Origin: Calliopum simillimum
Taxonomy: Eukaryota > Arthropoda > Insecta > Diptera > Lauxaniidae
Direction of reading: 5' to 3'
NCBI GenBank assembly: GCA_951812925.1
Contig: OX638372.1
Location: 70,449,407 to 70,513,406, forward strand
Length of the DNA stretch: 64,000 nucleotides
Shown piece after piece: positions 12,901 through 27,900 of this stretch. The notes under the pieces were generated by a model. It worked only from the letters and a program-made list of their open reading frames with translations, had not been told where the DNA came from and searched no databases. The translations under genes were made by a program, and so were the position numbers. How positions within the stretch are numbered: position 1 is the stretch's first letter; every line of letters starts with the position of its first letter.

Positions 12901-15900
12901 TGGATCGCATTTTTACCCATTAAAATCCAGTTTTTGAGACAAAGGGTTCCAAAAGACCCATAAGAATATGGTCTAATGAGACTATCAGTGATAATGTTCC
13001 TTGTGCGATTTAATGAAAAGCTAAATAAAACAAAAACCGTATTGCGACCTAACGCTGCATGAGTCGGCATTGAGTGCCCTAGGGGCGTATTTATGGAATC
13101 TTCAGGAAAAAAATTATTTTGAACTTTTTATGAAAAATTTCATGCTCTTTCGAATGGTATTAGCCCCATTCGTCTTTTTTACATATATGCACAAAAATGT
13201 TTAGAAATGTTCTCATTGCATTTGTATGGTAAAATAAAATAAAGAGGTGGGACGCGTCACCATTAAATATTAATATTATTGAATCTCCTTGCAATTATTA
13301 AACCTGTTTGAAAGCAAAAAGAAAACCTCATGAAGCAGTCTAATATGTGAATACGTATGTTTAACACGCAACTATTAATAATTAATTACTTTTAAAAATA
13401 GGTTCAAAAACTATATGGTCGCACTGATGAACAAAAATTTATTGCCAGTTAGGTTCAAGATTCCGATAATAGGAGAAGTGGTTACTCTTAGCCGTGGCCT
13501 TTTATATAACATCGATTTTATATTATTTCGTAAGTATTGAATCCATTTTGTTTGATACAAAAATAATTTTTTTAATTTGTTTCTCAAGGTGGACCTGGAT
13601 CGCCATTTCAGAATAATTGGCAACTTCGTGATGATTACAATATTCGTAGTAATCAAATGGAACTAGCTCAACGTCTTTCCAAATTAATTTTTTGGGTTGC
13701 ACTTGCCAATTTAATAATGGCACCAGCTATATTTTTATGGCAGTTAATATATTTTTCCTTTGCATACGCAAATGTAAGTCCTATAAAAAAATTTTAAAAT
13801 TGTCTTATCAGAATATGTAAAAAAATTAAAAATTAGTCTAAAATCTTTGAACAGGAATTAAATAAAATTTCAATGACATGTTCGGAAAATAAAGTGACTC
13901 ATACGAAATTTATCACGCTTTGGCTAAAATCGCTTGATGGGTTTCTCTTTGGTGCAGAAATTTATCCATCCAGTTATGTCTTTATTGTTTGCTCCCATGT
14001 CAAAAATATCACATTTAATTTTATCAGTTAAATACCTCTTGTTATAAGGAGTGCGTCATAAGAAATTTAAGCATTGAAAAATAAATATATCTCAGTAACC
14101 AGAGTTTCAATTTTTAAAAAGTTCATAGTTTATTATATTAACACAAAATTAGTCCAAATAAGATTTAAAAAAGGTATTTCTTTTGAAGCGTAACATTTTT
14201 TATTTTTTCTGGAACACGTTTCATTAATGCTATGATGGTATCTTCTTCAATGCAGCACACCATTTGCGCCTGAAGTATATAATGTAATTGGATGCCTTTT
14301 TTGTTGCATTTTGACTAAAATCCAATATCTTTCGATTGGTCTGAGTTCAGGGTCATTTGGTGGGTTTGCTTCTTTGGATCAAAAATGAGGTGATTTTCCT
14401 GGTACCATTCAAGAGACGCTTTCCCCTAGCATTGGCAACATAAAATTCCTGACCAAGCTGCTGTCAAAAATCAGAAAGAACATAACGAAACATTAAAATT
14501 TGCTCACAAAATCTTTATTAAGTTTTTTAGCACGTGTTTTTGGTTAAAAATTATTTTGAGCATTTCGCTCTGGCACTTTCTGAACTTTGTAGGTCTATGG
14601 GCTAGCCTCCCTTTTCGCTCTTCGGCTAACTTAAGCATCCTCTGCAATTATTTTAAAAGTATTTGCGGGTTATTTAAAAAAAAATTTATAATTTGTTCAC
14701 GCATTTCTTCGCAAATAAATTGATAAGTAATTCAAAGCAATGCAAAATAATATTTGACATGTTTTTCAGAGCTAACCTGATCAAAATAATTTAATTAAAC
14801 GTATGCACTAATTTTTAATAACGCAGTTTGTATTTACTGCAGACAAATTAGGTAAAAACAGGTATTCATATAAATATATTTGTTGGCCGATTTTGATCCG
14901 ACATGTCTCATTTTGTTCGTAATTGAATTGAAAACAAAACCAACACTTTATTTTTTTGCGGCTTTTCGCCAAAACTTTTTTAATCCCCCGTGTAACCCCA
15001 AAATTGGATAAATTCAATAAAACTGCTCTAAAGTGTTTAAAAATGGAAAATTATGCTATTCAGGGAGTTCTTTAGGTTGCTAAATCGAAATATGATGTTG
15101 GAAAATGGAAAAATTGACAATAGCGCCCGGAAAACTGCGCCAAAAATGGGAAAAAATCGTTATAGTGGACTGCCTGGGGGTTTTAGCCTAGAAGTTTTCG
15201 TTACAGTGAATGAATGAAAACGGTCGAGGTGGGATTTTGTTTTTAATACTATAAAAAGTAAAGTTTACCAAAAATTTGTTTTTGCTTTTGATTTGTTTAT
15301 TATTTAAGGAATAACTATAAAAAGCTAATACAACACAAAATTAAAAATATTTGTAACATTTTGCAAACCATTTTTTCTAATTTGAGGTCGCTGAACACGG
15401 AAAAGTGAATTATTTTTATGTTCCTTGGGACCGTTCCTGAGTTATTCGATAATTTCTATTTTCAAGGTTATAGCTTCATATACATAAATATATTTATATG
15501 AGACCAAGTCCGATCGATTTTATTTTTCCACGTTTACGAAGAGTGATTAATGGCGCTTCTAACAATTATACCAATGATTATGCTCCAAACCAAGAGTGTC
15601 AGCGTTTTCAAATCACTGAGCCAAGCGCATGCAGCGCAGTCAGCGCTTTAACAACAACTTCAAATTCGAATTACAACAATCACAAAAACAATTTTTTTTT
15701 GTTTTTTCATGCCTCGTTTACAACAACAATAATATTTCAACAATTTTCAAAATTTCTAAGGACTAGGACACACACAAAAAGTAGGGATATCCACGCGTTG
15801 ATGCGCAATGCTCTTGCGTCGTTGCGGAAGTGCGGTTTGCGAAAGTTTGACATTTGTTAAACAACAAACACATTGCCGAAAATTTCGCACTACTTCTGCA

Positions 15901-18900
15901 ATTTCTCAAGATGAAAATATTCACATTGAACGTTCAGGCGTTAGTGCGTAAAAGACTTGCATTTTCGCAACTGCGCATCAACGCATTAATACCCATATTG
16001 TTTGTTGTTTTTGTTTTTGATGCGACGTGGTCGTTGTTGTTGTTTTATGTTGGTTCGAGTTCGATTTGTGTGTACGCAAAAAAACACTTTGTTTTTGGCA
16101 TATATTTTTAGAAATTTTATTAAATGGCGCATATAATTCTACACATTTTAAGCCTATGTAGAGCAAAATCGAATGAAATTTCCAAAAGTTAGTATTCATT
16201 CACTGTAACAAAACTTCTAGGCTAATACCCCCAGCCAGTCCACTATAACGATTTTTTCCCATTTTTGGTGTTTAAATTTTTCCATTTTCCAACATCATAC
16301 ATATTTGGATTCAGCAACCTAGAGAACCCCCTGAATATCATATCATATCATATTTGGATTCAGCAACCTAGAGAACCCCCTGAATATCATACATACTGCT
16401 CCTGAACAAACGATAGGTTGCATGAAAATGCCACAAAAAACGTACAATGCCCCTTTATTCGTAATCGTTCACTGAGTAAAAATCAACTTTATTTGAAATC
16501 TTAGCTGCTCCTTTTTTGAAAATATCTCGATTTTTCCAATTGGGGCATTTTCCCATACAAAAAGAAAATAAAAATTTTTTTTTGCTACATTAAACAAAAA
16601 TTAAAAAATAATCACAATCGATGTGTTTTGCGATGTTTAACGCGAATCCAACCTCAGAATTGCTCTATCGTGTATAGTTTATGAGGTATTGTAACCTAAA
16701 GACCGAAAAATTAGCTTTTTGCCATTTTTTTAAGCTATATAACTATGTAACATATCATTTATTCGTTAAATGTGGCTTAAATACTAGAAAGCCCCAATCT
16801 TTTCCTTTAAAACCTAATCTAAATTATGTTGATATCTTTTTTTTCCTCAAAGATATCCTAACCTAAAAAGACACAAAAGTGAAAAAAACCCGTTTTGACA
16901 ATATTTCGGTCTACGATATTTCTTAGAAGCATGAAGATATAAATATAATTTAAATTAGGTTTTAAAGGAAAAGATTGGGGCTTTCAAGTATCTAAGCCAC
17001 ATTTGACGAATAAATGATATGTTACATAGTTATATAGCTTCAAAAAATGGCAAAAAACGACTTTTTTTGGTCTTTAGGTTACAATATCTCATAAACTATA
17101 CACGATAGAGCAATTCTGAGGTTGGATTCGCGTTTATCATCACAAAGCACATCGATTGTGATTATTTTAATTTTTGTTTAATGTAGTTAAAAAATTTTTT
17201 TTCTAAATGTTATTACGAGCAAAATAAGAAATTAATACATATTGTAATTTGCCTGCACTAGTTAATAGCTGTGTTTTTGACGACAGTTTATCTGTCATTG
17301 TCCTAAGCACATTTATTTATTTGTGTTAAGTTAAGCACATTTGTTATTGCTTGTTACGTTTCTCAGAATGTGCTTACACAATCACAAATAAACTGTCGTC
17401 AAAAAAAGCTTATATTAGCTTCTAAGGTTTATAACTCAAAGACACAAAGTTTATCATATTGAATATCGTTGCAAACGAAGCGCTATGCAAAAACGGTATA
17501 ATATCGATGACTCACAACTGCAGGGCGATGCATCAAGGAAGAAATTAGAGTTTTTGCATGTGCTGTATTTTTCTTTCTGCTGTGATTCTTGTCTAATTTA
17601 TGCTAACGGTTAAAGTTAGAATGCTTGCAGAATTCTAATTAATGTGGGTTAATGTGTCTGATGAGTAATTGACTTATAGTCAATTTTTGACCTGTGGTTG
17701 GTAACACAAATCAGTCTTCCGATAATTTTTTTTTTTCTTTTTTATGCATTTTGCTTTGCTTTTGTGTTTTTATTGATGTTTTACATAACCACACTGAACA
17801 GATAGCTCCAACCATCAATGTATTTTCATTGCTGGTAGCTAATAAATATTTTTGATTTTACTTTATTTTTTTTTTTAAGGAAGAGTTTACATGGATTTTT
17901 TCCATTATTTCTTTAGTAGTTTTAGTAAAATAAAGACACCCAGTTGGCCCAGTCTGCAAGAAATCATCAATGTGCACGACTATATGAAATCTTTGATGAC
18001 GGATTCGTATTTTTGTATGGCAGTCGTTAACGAAATTTCCATACAAGTGTCTCATATTTCATCAACGACTAAAAGAGCGACAGTGTCCCTTACGTTCGTT
18101 GTCGTTGATGACATAAATAGTGACAGTTTCCCTTACGTTGTCGATGAAGACATTCAGAGCGACAACTTTTACATATTTTCGTTGATGACATTAAGAGCGA
18201 CAATTTCTTATATCTTTTCATTGATGATATTAAGGCCGACAAATTCTACATATTTTCGTCAGCGAAAACATCAGCGACTGTGCCCAAAAATTTTCATTAA
18301 TAACAATTTTGTGTAAAATTTTGGAAGTATCTGGCCTGTTTCAAGTCATTGAATCAAATCCATTTAAAGATACTGACGAAAATCCTCAGTTTCTCATGTT
18401 AAATGAACACATGCATGTTTGGACTCTGTGAGTATGTACATATTGAAACGATGAAGAGGGTTTACGATGTAAAATACAACTAACGAAAATAAGTGTGATT
18501 GCTTTGTTTTCCTAACACCTCGATAAACCCTCTTCTTGACGAACTTAGGATTTTGTTCATTACCTCCAAACTGATTTGATTCGATGACATGAAACAAATC
18601 TGATGCTTCTAAAATCCAAATTTTGAAACGAGACGCCGATAAATCGACAATAATAACGTCAACGGGCATAGGGTAGATAACAAATTATAATATTTTATAA
18701 AAAATTTAAAAAATGTATGCTTCTAATGATAAATTTTAAATTTTTACTTCAAATTTTGATTTAAGAAATTAAAATCTCCGCACTCTGAAGTACTTTTGAA
18801 TTCATTGCAGACATCTTACAAGACTTTGTCATCTATCATGTCCCTAAAGTTCTGAATGTAGACATTGTATTGTAGAAGACATGGTCGTTAACGAAAATGT

Positions 18901-21900
18901 CTTCGACGACTATTAGCCCAACTGGGCACAATAAAAATACAAACACAAACTTTTTATAAGTTGTTCGCATACATAGCCAAAGCGTGATTAATTTCGTGAG
19001 CCATTGTATTTTTCTGTATAAATTATTATACTTCATATAATTCATGAATTTTTCAGCCGACTTCGACAAACCTTGGGAATATTACACGTAATCAAATATT
19101 TGAAAAAAAGTAAAAAAAAATTAATTATTATGTAACTAATTGTTTGAAAAAGTTGAATATTTTTATGTTCTGAGCTTTTAAAAATCTTCAAAAAAAGTCA
19201 CTTTATTATTATATTAGTTTTTAAATATAAAATTTTACTGATAAAATATGCATATTTGGCTATTTCAGGAAGAAGGATATATTGTGTTCAGTTGAGCAAA
19301 CGCAGCGTTCGCTTTTGAGATTCTTGAGATGATATCCCATTTTGCCTAACCTAAGTGTTCTACGAACTGAATTATTAGTTCTATTCTTCAATTGTTCAAA
19401 TTGTTCAAAATGAGCTATGTGTGTTGGTCATGTACAAAATAATGACAATTTTAAGATGGCACAAAAATTTAAATGATTCGCCGTTTGTCCAGGAAATGAT
19501 GATATTTTGCCTCTGGGTTGAAAGCACCGTACTGAGCCACAAGGCCGGCATAATTGTCAAATATTCGATCGAAAAACTCAAGTTTGTTCTATTGGCTACA
19601 ATATTCCTTAATTTTTTCAAAATCGGAGGAAAAATTCATGAATTATAAGTTTCAAGTATCCAAAATATTGCAAAAACTATAGACAAAAAAAATTTTATTA
19701 CATATTTCATGTCTGAGTTAGCATTAATTTAATTTAATTTTAATTTGTTGATTATTTTGTTGTATGGATGCTTAAACGCTTATGACGAAATAGAAACTTA
19801 ACTATTGTTGTCTATTTTCAGATCCTAAGGAAGGAGCCAGGTGCTTTAGGTATGCGTACCTGGTCAAATTATGGAAGATTATATCTAAGGCATTTTAATG
19901 AACTTGAACATGAATTGGATGCTAGGCTTAATAGAGCATATGATCATGCAGACAGATACTTAAGTTCATTTTCTTCTCCAATTATGACAGTTTTTGCAAA
20001 GTAAGTGACTTAAATATAAATCATGAAAAATAAGATCCATTAAAATTCAAAATATGGTCTCAGTGATATTGACAAAGTAATAACTGTTGCTTAGACATAG
20101 ACATTCGAGTAGTCCTAAATCCAAAAGTGTTAAAATGTCAAGGTGCATGACTTTCGGAATAAAAAAATACTTGTAGTTAGTTTGAAGCTAATTTTATTTC
20201 TGATTCTTTTTCAGTTTCTTTTTGATACTTTTACAAATATTTCTCAAATTGTGCCACTCATTCTTTTTTGTTTCTTTCTCTCAACTTTAACCGTTTATGA
20301 AATTGCTTACACTTTGTTGCTGTGTTTTACATTACGACCCAAATTTATCGAAGTAAACGTAACTCAATCATAAAATTACGTTTCGAAATATAAGTGCATA
20401 TGAATAAAATATTCTTTACTGATCGAAATCAAGAATTGTAGAAATAGGCAAAACTGAAAATACGTTAATGGGTTACACTGCAACAAAGTACGTTAAACTT
20501 CAAAGCCTAAACCAAATTCATTAATTGAGAAACATTGTCGCAATATTTCGAAATATGTAATACGATATTTCAAAGGAAAAAACCCCAAAACTAAATTACA
20601 AGAATAAGTTGCTTGATTTTAATGAAGTGCATTAAACTTTACCACAAAAATGATTTACTTAAGTATGTTAAGCTCTATAATTGAAATAGGTTGAAGTCTC
20701 TGACGTAACCCTCCTTTGATTTAAGGCTTTTCTGAGTCGCTATATTTGTAATTTTGACTTTATTACTTTTGTTTTGGTTGAGAATAAGTGCCACAATGAG
20801 AGTAACTATAGGCTGTAATCATCTCACTTTTCTCGAAATTTGCAGTTGGGTTCTCAGATTTTTATAAAAATTCACAGAGATGTTCTGAGTGCTTGGCATG
20901 GAAACCTCTCATTATTAGTTTTGCGAATTTTTTTTTTATGGGCATGAAACTTCAGAGTGTCCAAGTGGTGTTTTTGCGAAAAATCGATGCAATTTTTTTT
21001 CTAAATCCCGCCATTTTGTCAAAAATAAATTTTTAAAATTTTTGTTTTCAGATTCTTGTAGCATTTTAAACGTTGTTTTAATTTCCATTTTTAAATTTGG
21101 AAAATTTTGAAAATTTACAAAATGGCGGCCATTTTTGAAAAATCTTAAAGTTGATTATCTCAAAATAATATTTTTTACTTTTCTTTTTACAGAAAGGTGA
21201 ATAAAATACAAACATTTTGTAGAAGACTTGTTTTGCGCTAAATGGTTGTGAGAGCCACAGGAATTTTTTTTCTTAAGAGTCACATGACAATTTTTTTAAC
21301 TTTGCTTTGTGTTTTCATTTACACCCACTAGGTGACAAAAAAAAAAAAATTTCAAAGTACTAGGATATAACTTCTATTGCTTAGGAAATACAAGCTATAC
21401 AGAACAAACCAATATTTCCTATATGAATCATAAAAATAAGTATTGACGAAATCTTAAAAATTAATTTTCCAAAAAAAATTATTTTTTGAGAACCCAACTG
21501 CAAATTTCGAGAAAAGTGAGATGACAACAGCCTATAATAATTACACATAAAGAAAATGCTGGCATACCTATACAGCTATGGAAAAAGAAATAGCACGATT
21601 GAGTTTATTTCAAAAAAATTTATTCAATCAATTTTACTTTTAGCCACAAAAAGTGGTACAGTGGTTGAAAGTGCCAGTCTGTTTTTGCAATTTTCTATTT
21701 AAATTATACCGTTGTCTTTTTATTCTCGGAGATATCCTAACCGAAAAAGTCTGATGAACTTGCTTTTTTCTTTTCATTTAGAAATGCCCAAGTTGGACAG
21801 CCTCCCCTCGTTTTGAACTTTTTCGCACATTATTATCATACGTTATCATCACAAGTAACCAATCTGTAATAAAACGGTTCGAGATCATTCCGTTTCAGAA

Positions 21901-24900
21901 GAGATTCTCATACTGAAATGCGGTCTGTAAAAATTTTTTTTTTTTCACTCAGCGATGTAGCGACTGCTTATGTGTCGGTCTTCCTCCACCTTTTCAACAT
22001 TTTCGTCCTCTTAGGTGCGTGTTTTACATCAAAATTTCCACAGTGGAATCGATCATACCATTTTCCAACTGTCCTTTCCGATAGAAAGTACCTTATTCAT
22101 AATGTTCACAAATTTTTCTGTGATCCTTCGCGGCCATATAGTACTTTTCGAAGAAGTAAAGTAAAATGAAACGAATTTTTTCTGATTCTGCACTCATTTC
22201 AGTGACGTTAAAATAGTTAAATAATGAAGAAATCTCAATGGGTAAAAATTGTTTATGATCCTCAGAGATGTCAACTACCATTAGCAATAAAGAGTTGACA
22301 GATCGTACCAGTACTTACAGAGTTATCGTACTTTAAACTTTGCTGTTGCACTTTTCTGAACTTTCTTTTTACTCAACCTTATATTATTACTATTATTGAA
22401 TCAATAATAATATTGATATATTTTTCTGTACATTTTTATACAAATGTTTAATACTAAAACCTCATGTGTAAATTTTATTTTAAGGAATATACTTTTTCTA
22501 AGCGGTGGAATCTTAGTGCTGCTTCTAGCTCTGGGAATTTATGAAGAATTTGTATTCCAAGTCGAGCATGTACTAACAATTATAACTGTACTTTCAGCCA
22601 TAGGCCTTGTATGCCGGTGAGATTAATTTATTTATTTATAAGTATTGATAAATTGCTATTAATATTTTTACTACAGTACACTTATACCAGACGAAAACCT
22701 TATTTGGTGTCCAGAACAATTAATGACTGCAGTTTTAGCTCATGCTCATTATTTACCTAGCGCATGGAAAAATCAAGCACACACCGCAGCAGTTCGCAAT
22801 CAATTCGGAAATTTTTTTCAGTACAAAGCGGTAATTATATAAAATGTATTTTTTCGCACATAAGCTTACGTATATTTGTTTTCTTTAGAGCTACATTGTG
22901 AACGAAATATGTAGTCCACTTGTAACGCCTTTCGTTTTAATGTTCGTTTTTCGTCCAAAAGCTATTGAAATTGTAAAATTCTTTAGAAGCTTTACGGTGA
23001 CTGTAAAAGGTGTCGGAAATGTTTGTTCATTTGCTCAAATGGATGTTCGGAAGTACGGTAATCCAGAGTGGCAATTGCAGGGCAGTACAGAACCCAGTCC
23101 ACCTGAGAATAATGAAGATAAGCTTAAGCGCTATCCTGTTGAAAATGGAAAAACGGAACTATCTTTAGTACGTTTCACTTTAACTAATCCTGAATGGCGG
23201 ATGCCTTCTGATGCGCAAAACTTTTTGAGAGGTATTCGCCAAAATGCTGTTCAAGATTTAATAAAAGCAAAAGCCACAAACAAGACTAGCGGTCAAAATG
23301 CAATGACAGAAAGTTTAATTTCTTTTGGAAATATAGGAGAAGAGGTAAGCATACGTTGCCATTGTAAATTTTATTAAAACTGTGCGAAGAATCATTATTT
23401 CATTATTTTGATTTTTCTCCAATAACGTCGCAATTTTCGTACGGAATCCGATTTGGAATCTTTAATTCATTGTATAGTTTTTTTCGAATTTCAATCGGCT
23501 CAAAATGACGAAAATTTTTTCAGATTTTGATGTTGCTTTCCTACTGGTCGTGTAAGAGTCCTGATTGGATATTGGGAAATTTTTCCGTCTGTTTATAAAA
23601 ATTACTATTATGGCCAAAAAGAAAAAAGCTATAATAAAAAAAGCATTAAATATGGTACAGATAATAAATAGTAAGGTGAGGGATATATGCATATAGCTTT
23701 GGCCATAATTGTTATTTCAACAAACAAACTTACAAATTTACCATAGAGCCCTACAAGGCCACTAGGAACTCAACATTAAAAACTGGAAAAGTCATGAACA
23801 TTTTTTTCGACGTTTGGAGCCGAATGACCACCATCCATCATAACGTTGCATATAACGGCCACCCTAATACATACACCGTCACTTGATATGCAAAAAAGTA
23901 ACACTATTTTGAATTTTTTCATAGACCTTACACAAAACGTCTTTAAACTCCAAATATTTTAAATTTTAAAGCCAGTTTTGGCAAGTATTGCCTAAAATAA
24001 AATCGGTATTAAGCAATTCTATCTAAAACTCGCTTTTAAATCTAAAATATTTGAAGTTTTAAGACGTTATTTTCATCACCTTTGAAAATAATCGAAATGA
24101 TGTAACATCTTTTTAGATTTCAAGTGACGATATGTATTAATATGTACAGTGAAACCTCGATAACTGGGATCTCCAAAGTACCAAAATTGTTTCAATTTAA
24201 GAGGTTCCCATTTACACAGTTTGGAAAAAGTTCAAATAAGTTCGTAAATGACCATTCACAGCCTACTTAAGTCAATGATAACATACAATTTTATTAAAAA
24301 AACCATTTCACAGCCTACCTGGATAAAACGTGCATACACAAATTTAAAATAACAAATTAAACAGACTTTAAGTCATGTAAAAAATAATAGGGACACTTGC
24401 ATCAAAATAGTTCAAAGTAGAGCTCGCAAACTATCGATGGCACTATCGATACTATCGAGTCTGCCACTATCGTGACTATCGATGGCTTATGATAGACTAT
24501 CGATAGTAATTATTTATATGAATTTTTCATTCCTAGAATTTATATGAAAATATGTGGCTTTAGTCGAAAGAATTAATACTATCTTTGAAAATATTTGCCA
24601 CAAGCGAATGAGATTTGGTATGTATATGACTTCACGCGAAAGTCGTCGTATTTCTGGAAATATTGGGTTCAGAGGAATGAGGTTCGGTACATATTTGACT
24701 GGTATCCATTCAATAAAAAATGGGTGAGGCCACACCCTCTCCTTCTAAAAAAAAAAAAAAAATAAAAATTGTCATATCTCTGAAGCGAACAGGATATACC
24801 ACTGTAATAATGTTAAACCAATTTAAGGTATTTACAATAGTTGGTCTGGAAGCAGTATTTTTTTTCTTGTTTTTGTCTCTTTGGTATAGACACCAAGCAA

Positions 24901-27900
24901 AAAAATATTGGTCCCGATCGGAACATATTTGACCGTGCCGCCAGGCCGTTGAAGGTTGGTAAAACGCTATTTATATGAAAATAAGAAAACAATCAATCCT
25001 ATCTTTGAAAAAATTTGATATAGGAGGATGAAACTTGGCTCATATATGAACAATACTTGAATGAATAGTATCCAATAAAAAAATGGGCAGCGCCACGCCG
25101 CGTCCACTCGAAATTTGTCGGATCTCTGAAAATATTTGTTCAGGTAAATGAGGTTTGGTACATATCTATTTGGCACCGGAATCACTTAATCTGAAATCAA
25201 ATCTTATTCACCTGTGCCATATAGTTTAAGAGATATGACAACTTTGGTTTTTTTAGAGTGAGGGGGCGTGTCCCGCCCATTTTTTATTGAAAATTTTTTC
25301 CCAGTGCGAATTAGATATGTACCAAATCTTATTCACCTAAGTCAAATACTTCCAGAGATACGATAAATTTTCAAGTATTTTTCATATAAATATGTACCAA
25401 GTCTCATCCTTCTATGTCTTATAGTTTGCCTTGTCTAAGTGAAAAACTTTTTCAGTAGAGTTTTGAAGCTTTTTCTTATATAAGAGATGCCACGCCCTCT
25501 TGTCCGAGTTCGTCTAGTTTTAGCTTAGAGCGTGCATTTATAGTCTTTAGTATTTGAGTGAAGTTTGGTTGGATTATCTCAAAAAACTCTTTCAGTATAG
25601 CATTTTGAAACTTTTGCTTATATGGGAGGTGCCACGCCCCCTTGTCTGATTTCACCCAATTTTTGTTGAGAGCTTTCATTTATGATTCTTAGTGTCTGAG
25701 TCGAATTGAGTTCGAATATCTCAAAAAACGCTTTCAGTATAGCGTTTTAAAGCTTTTGCTTATGTGGGAGGTGCCACGCCCTCTTGTCCGAATTCGTTCA
25801 GTTTTTTTTGAGCTTGCGCTTACAATTCTTAGTATATATGCGTATTTTGGTTGCATTGTCGTGAAAAATACTCCTAAAATTGCATTTTGAATATATTTTT
25901 TGTATGGGCGGTAGGCGTGTCCGTTGACCGATTTCGCTCATTTTCAATCCCCCGAGCTATCTTTGACGACGAAGGCAGTGTACCGAATTTCATTGAATTA
26001 TCTGGCTCAGTTTTCCCAAAAGTGTATTTCAACACACAGCCACCCAGCCAGCGACCCAGCCAGCCACCCAGCCAGACAGACGGACATGGCTATATCGACT
26101 CAGGAGGTGACGCTGATCAAGAATATATATACTTTTCTATATTTGCCACGCCTCCTTCTCTGCGTTACAAACGGAAGGACAAAGTGAATATACCCTGGGT
26201 GTAGGGTATAAAAAAATACTGCTTCCATTCCAACTAAGTACCTTAAATTGGTTTGGTATATCCTGTTCGCTTCACATTACCTGAAATCAAATCTTATTCA
26301 CATCTGTAAAATAGTTTCAGAGAAATTTGACAAATTTTTTTTAATGAAAAATTTTTTCTCAGTGCCAGCTAGATATGTACCGAATCTCATTCCCCTGAAT
26401 CCAATATTTCCGGAGATACGACGACTTTCGAGTGAAGGAGGCGTGGCATCGCCCATTTTTTTATTGAATGCAATTGACTTAACTATTGTTCATATACGTG
26501 CAAAATCCCATTTACTTATGGCAAATAGTTTCAAAGATAGGATTAATTCTTTCGATTGAAGCCACATATTTTCATATAAATAGCGCTTCTCCGACCTTTA
26601 ACGGCCTGGGGATACGGTCAAATATTTTCCGATCAGGACCAAAATTTCTATGCTTGATATTTACACCAATAGAAAACTTCTTAGACCCTGGGATCATTTC
26701 ACATTTCTAATTTTTGCCATATAACATATGATAAGCCTAATGCAGTCGTCGGCAGGCTAGTATGCCGCGGACTTTTGAAAAGCGTAAGCTTTCCTCTCGC
26801 ACTTGTTAAATTGAACACATTTTGGCTGCATATTTTCTGTATGCACTGCAACAGTTTTTGATGTTAATCGGGATATTTTTTAATGAGGTAAAAAGAACCG
26901 CTTTATACTACATTTTAGGCTTAAATTTTATATGAAGCGTGTTACAGAAGTATTTTGCATACATTCCTTGTAATTCAAAAATTCGAACTTTTACTCAACT
27001 TTTAGCCGTTTCGTTCTTAGAAAAGTAGTATTTTTTTTATAAGCTTCGAGTCTATGGAACGTTAACTATCATACCACTTCATAAAAAAATTAAAATAATA
27101 TGTTCTACCCACTTTAAAGCAAAGAAATGATTTATACATTTTTATTTATAAGATCCAAATGTATTTTGCTTTTTAGTAATATTTTACTTTGAGATTATTT
27201 ATCAAGTAAAAGAGACCTTTTTAATAATAACCATGGTAGCTATTATTTGAGGAGACATCATCCAAACAGATCTGCGCAGATTCCATATCTTTACGACATT
27301 TTCGGTCGGTGTTTTTCCCATTTTTCTTGCAATACTGGTTTGAGCACATTTTTTTGATAAAATATAGTATTTTCTGACCTTTCCACAAGATAAGACCAAA
27401 AAATGTCTATTGGGTTCGAAACAGGATATTGCATATTGGATATTGGTGAAGTTTTAATGTCTTTGGTGTTGTACAGAAGTGTCTCAGGATGTGTGTTTAG
27501 GGTCATTTTGTATTTCGAAAATAAGAAGTCATCTTGAGGTAAATCAATTTTTTAAGTACTAGGTGCAAATATTTTTTGTAAAATGGGACTGATGTTCATG
27601 TCTATCCATAATGCCACCCATACATTTAAGTTTCTTCATTCCATGAGCCGAGAACGGCCCCAGGCACACCATCATGTAAAATTGTGGCTTTTAGAATTGC
27701 AATATTACGTTTGGGTTTCTACGATTGGCGACAGTAACTTGATCGCAACTTTCAGCTTTATTATTGGCTCGTCTATATCTTTGATAGCATATACGAATGG
27801 CAATTTTATTTTTTCGATTTAACACAAGAATGCGCTATTTTTGTTTTTGTCATGTACAGTGTATTTAAAAACTTCAAAAAACTGAAGCGCTGGAGAAAAA

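Noticed and set aside
13860..14040. Additional Atg9 exon after exon 6
   Set aside because: Open stretches such as ITLWLKSLDGFLFGAE lack Atg9 similarity and proper splice sites; exon 6 joins exon 7 in phase 0.
15498..15860. 120-codon open frame
   Set aside because: Lies in the spacer of a foldback element, is low in complexity (Asn/Thr runs from CAA/ACA repeats) and matches no known family.
17891..18316. 141-codon open frame
   Set aside because: Runs across tandem repeats inside a degenerate foldback; no splice sites or domain.
24147..24170. Intact pogo element in Atg9 intron 10
   Set aside because: Only terminus-like sequence and subterminal motifs were found; no pogo transposase and no intact right end.
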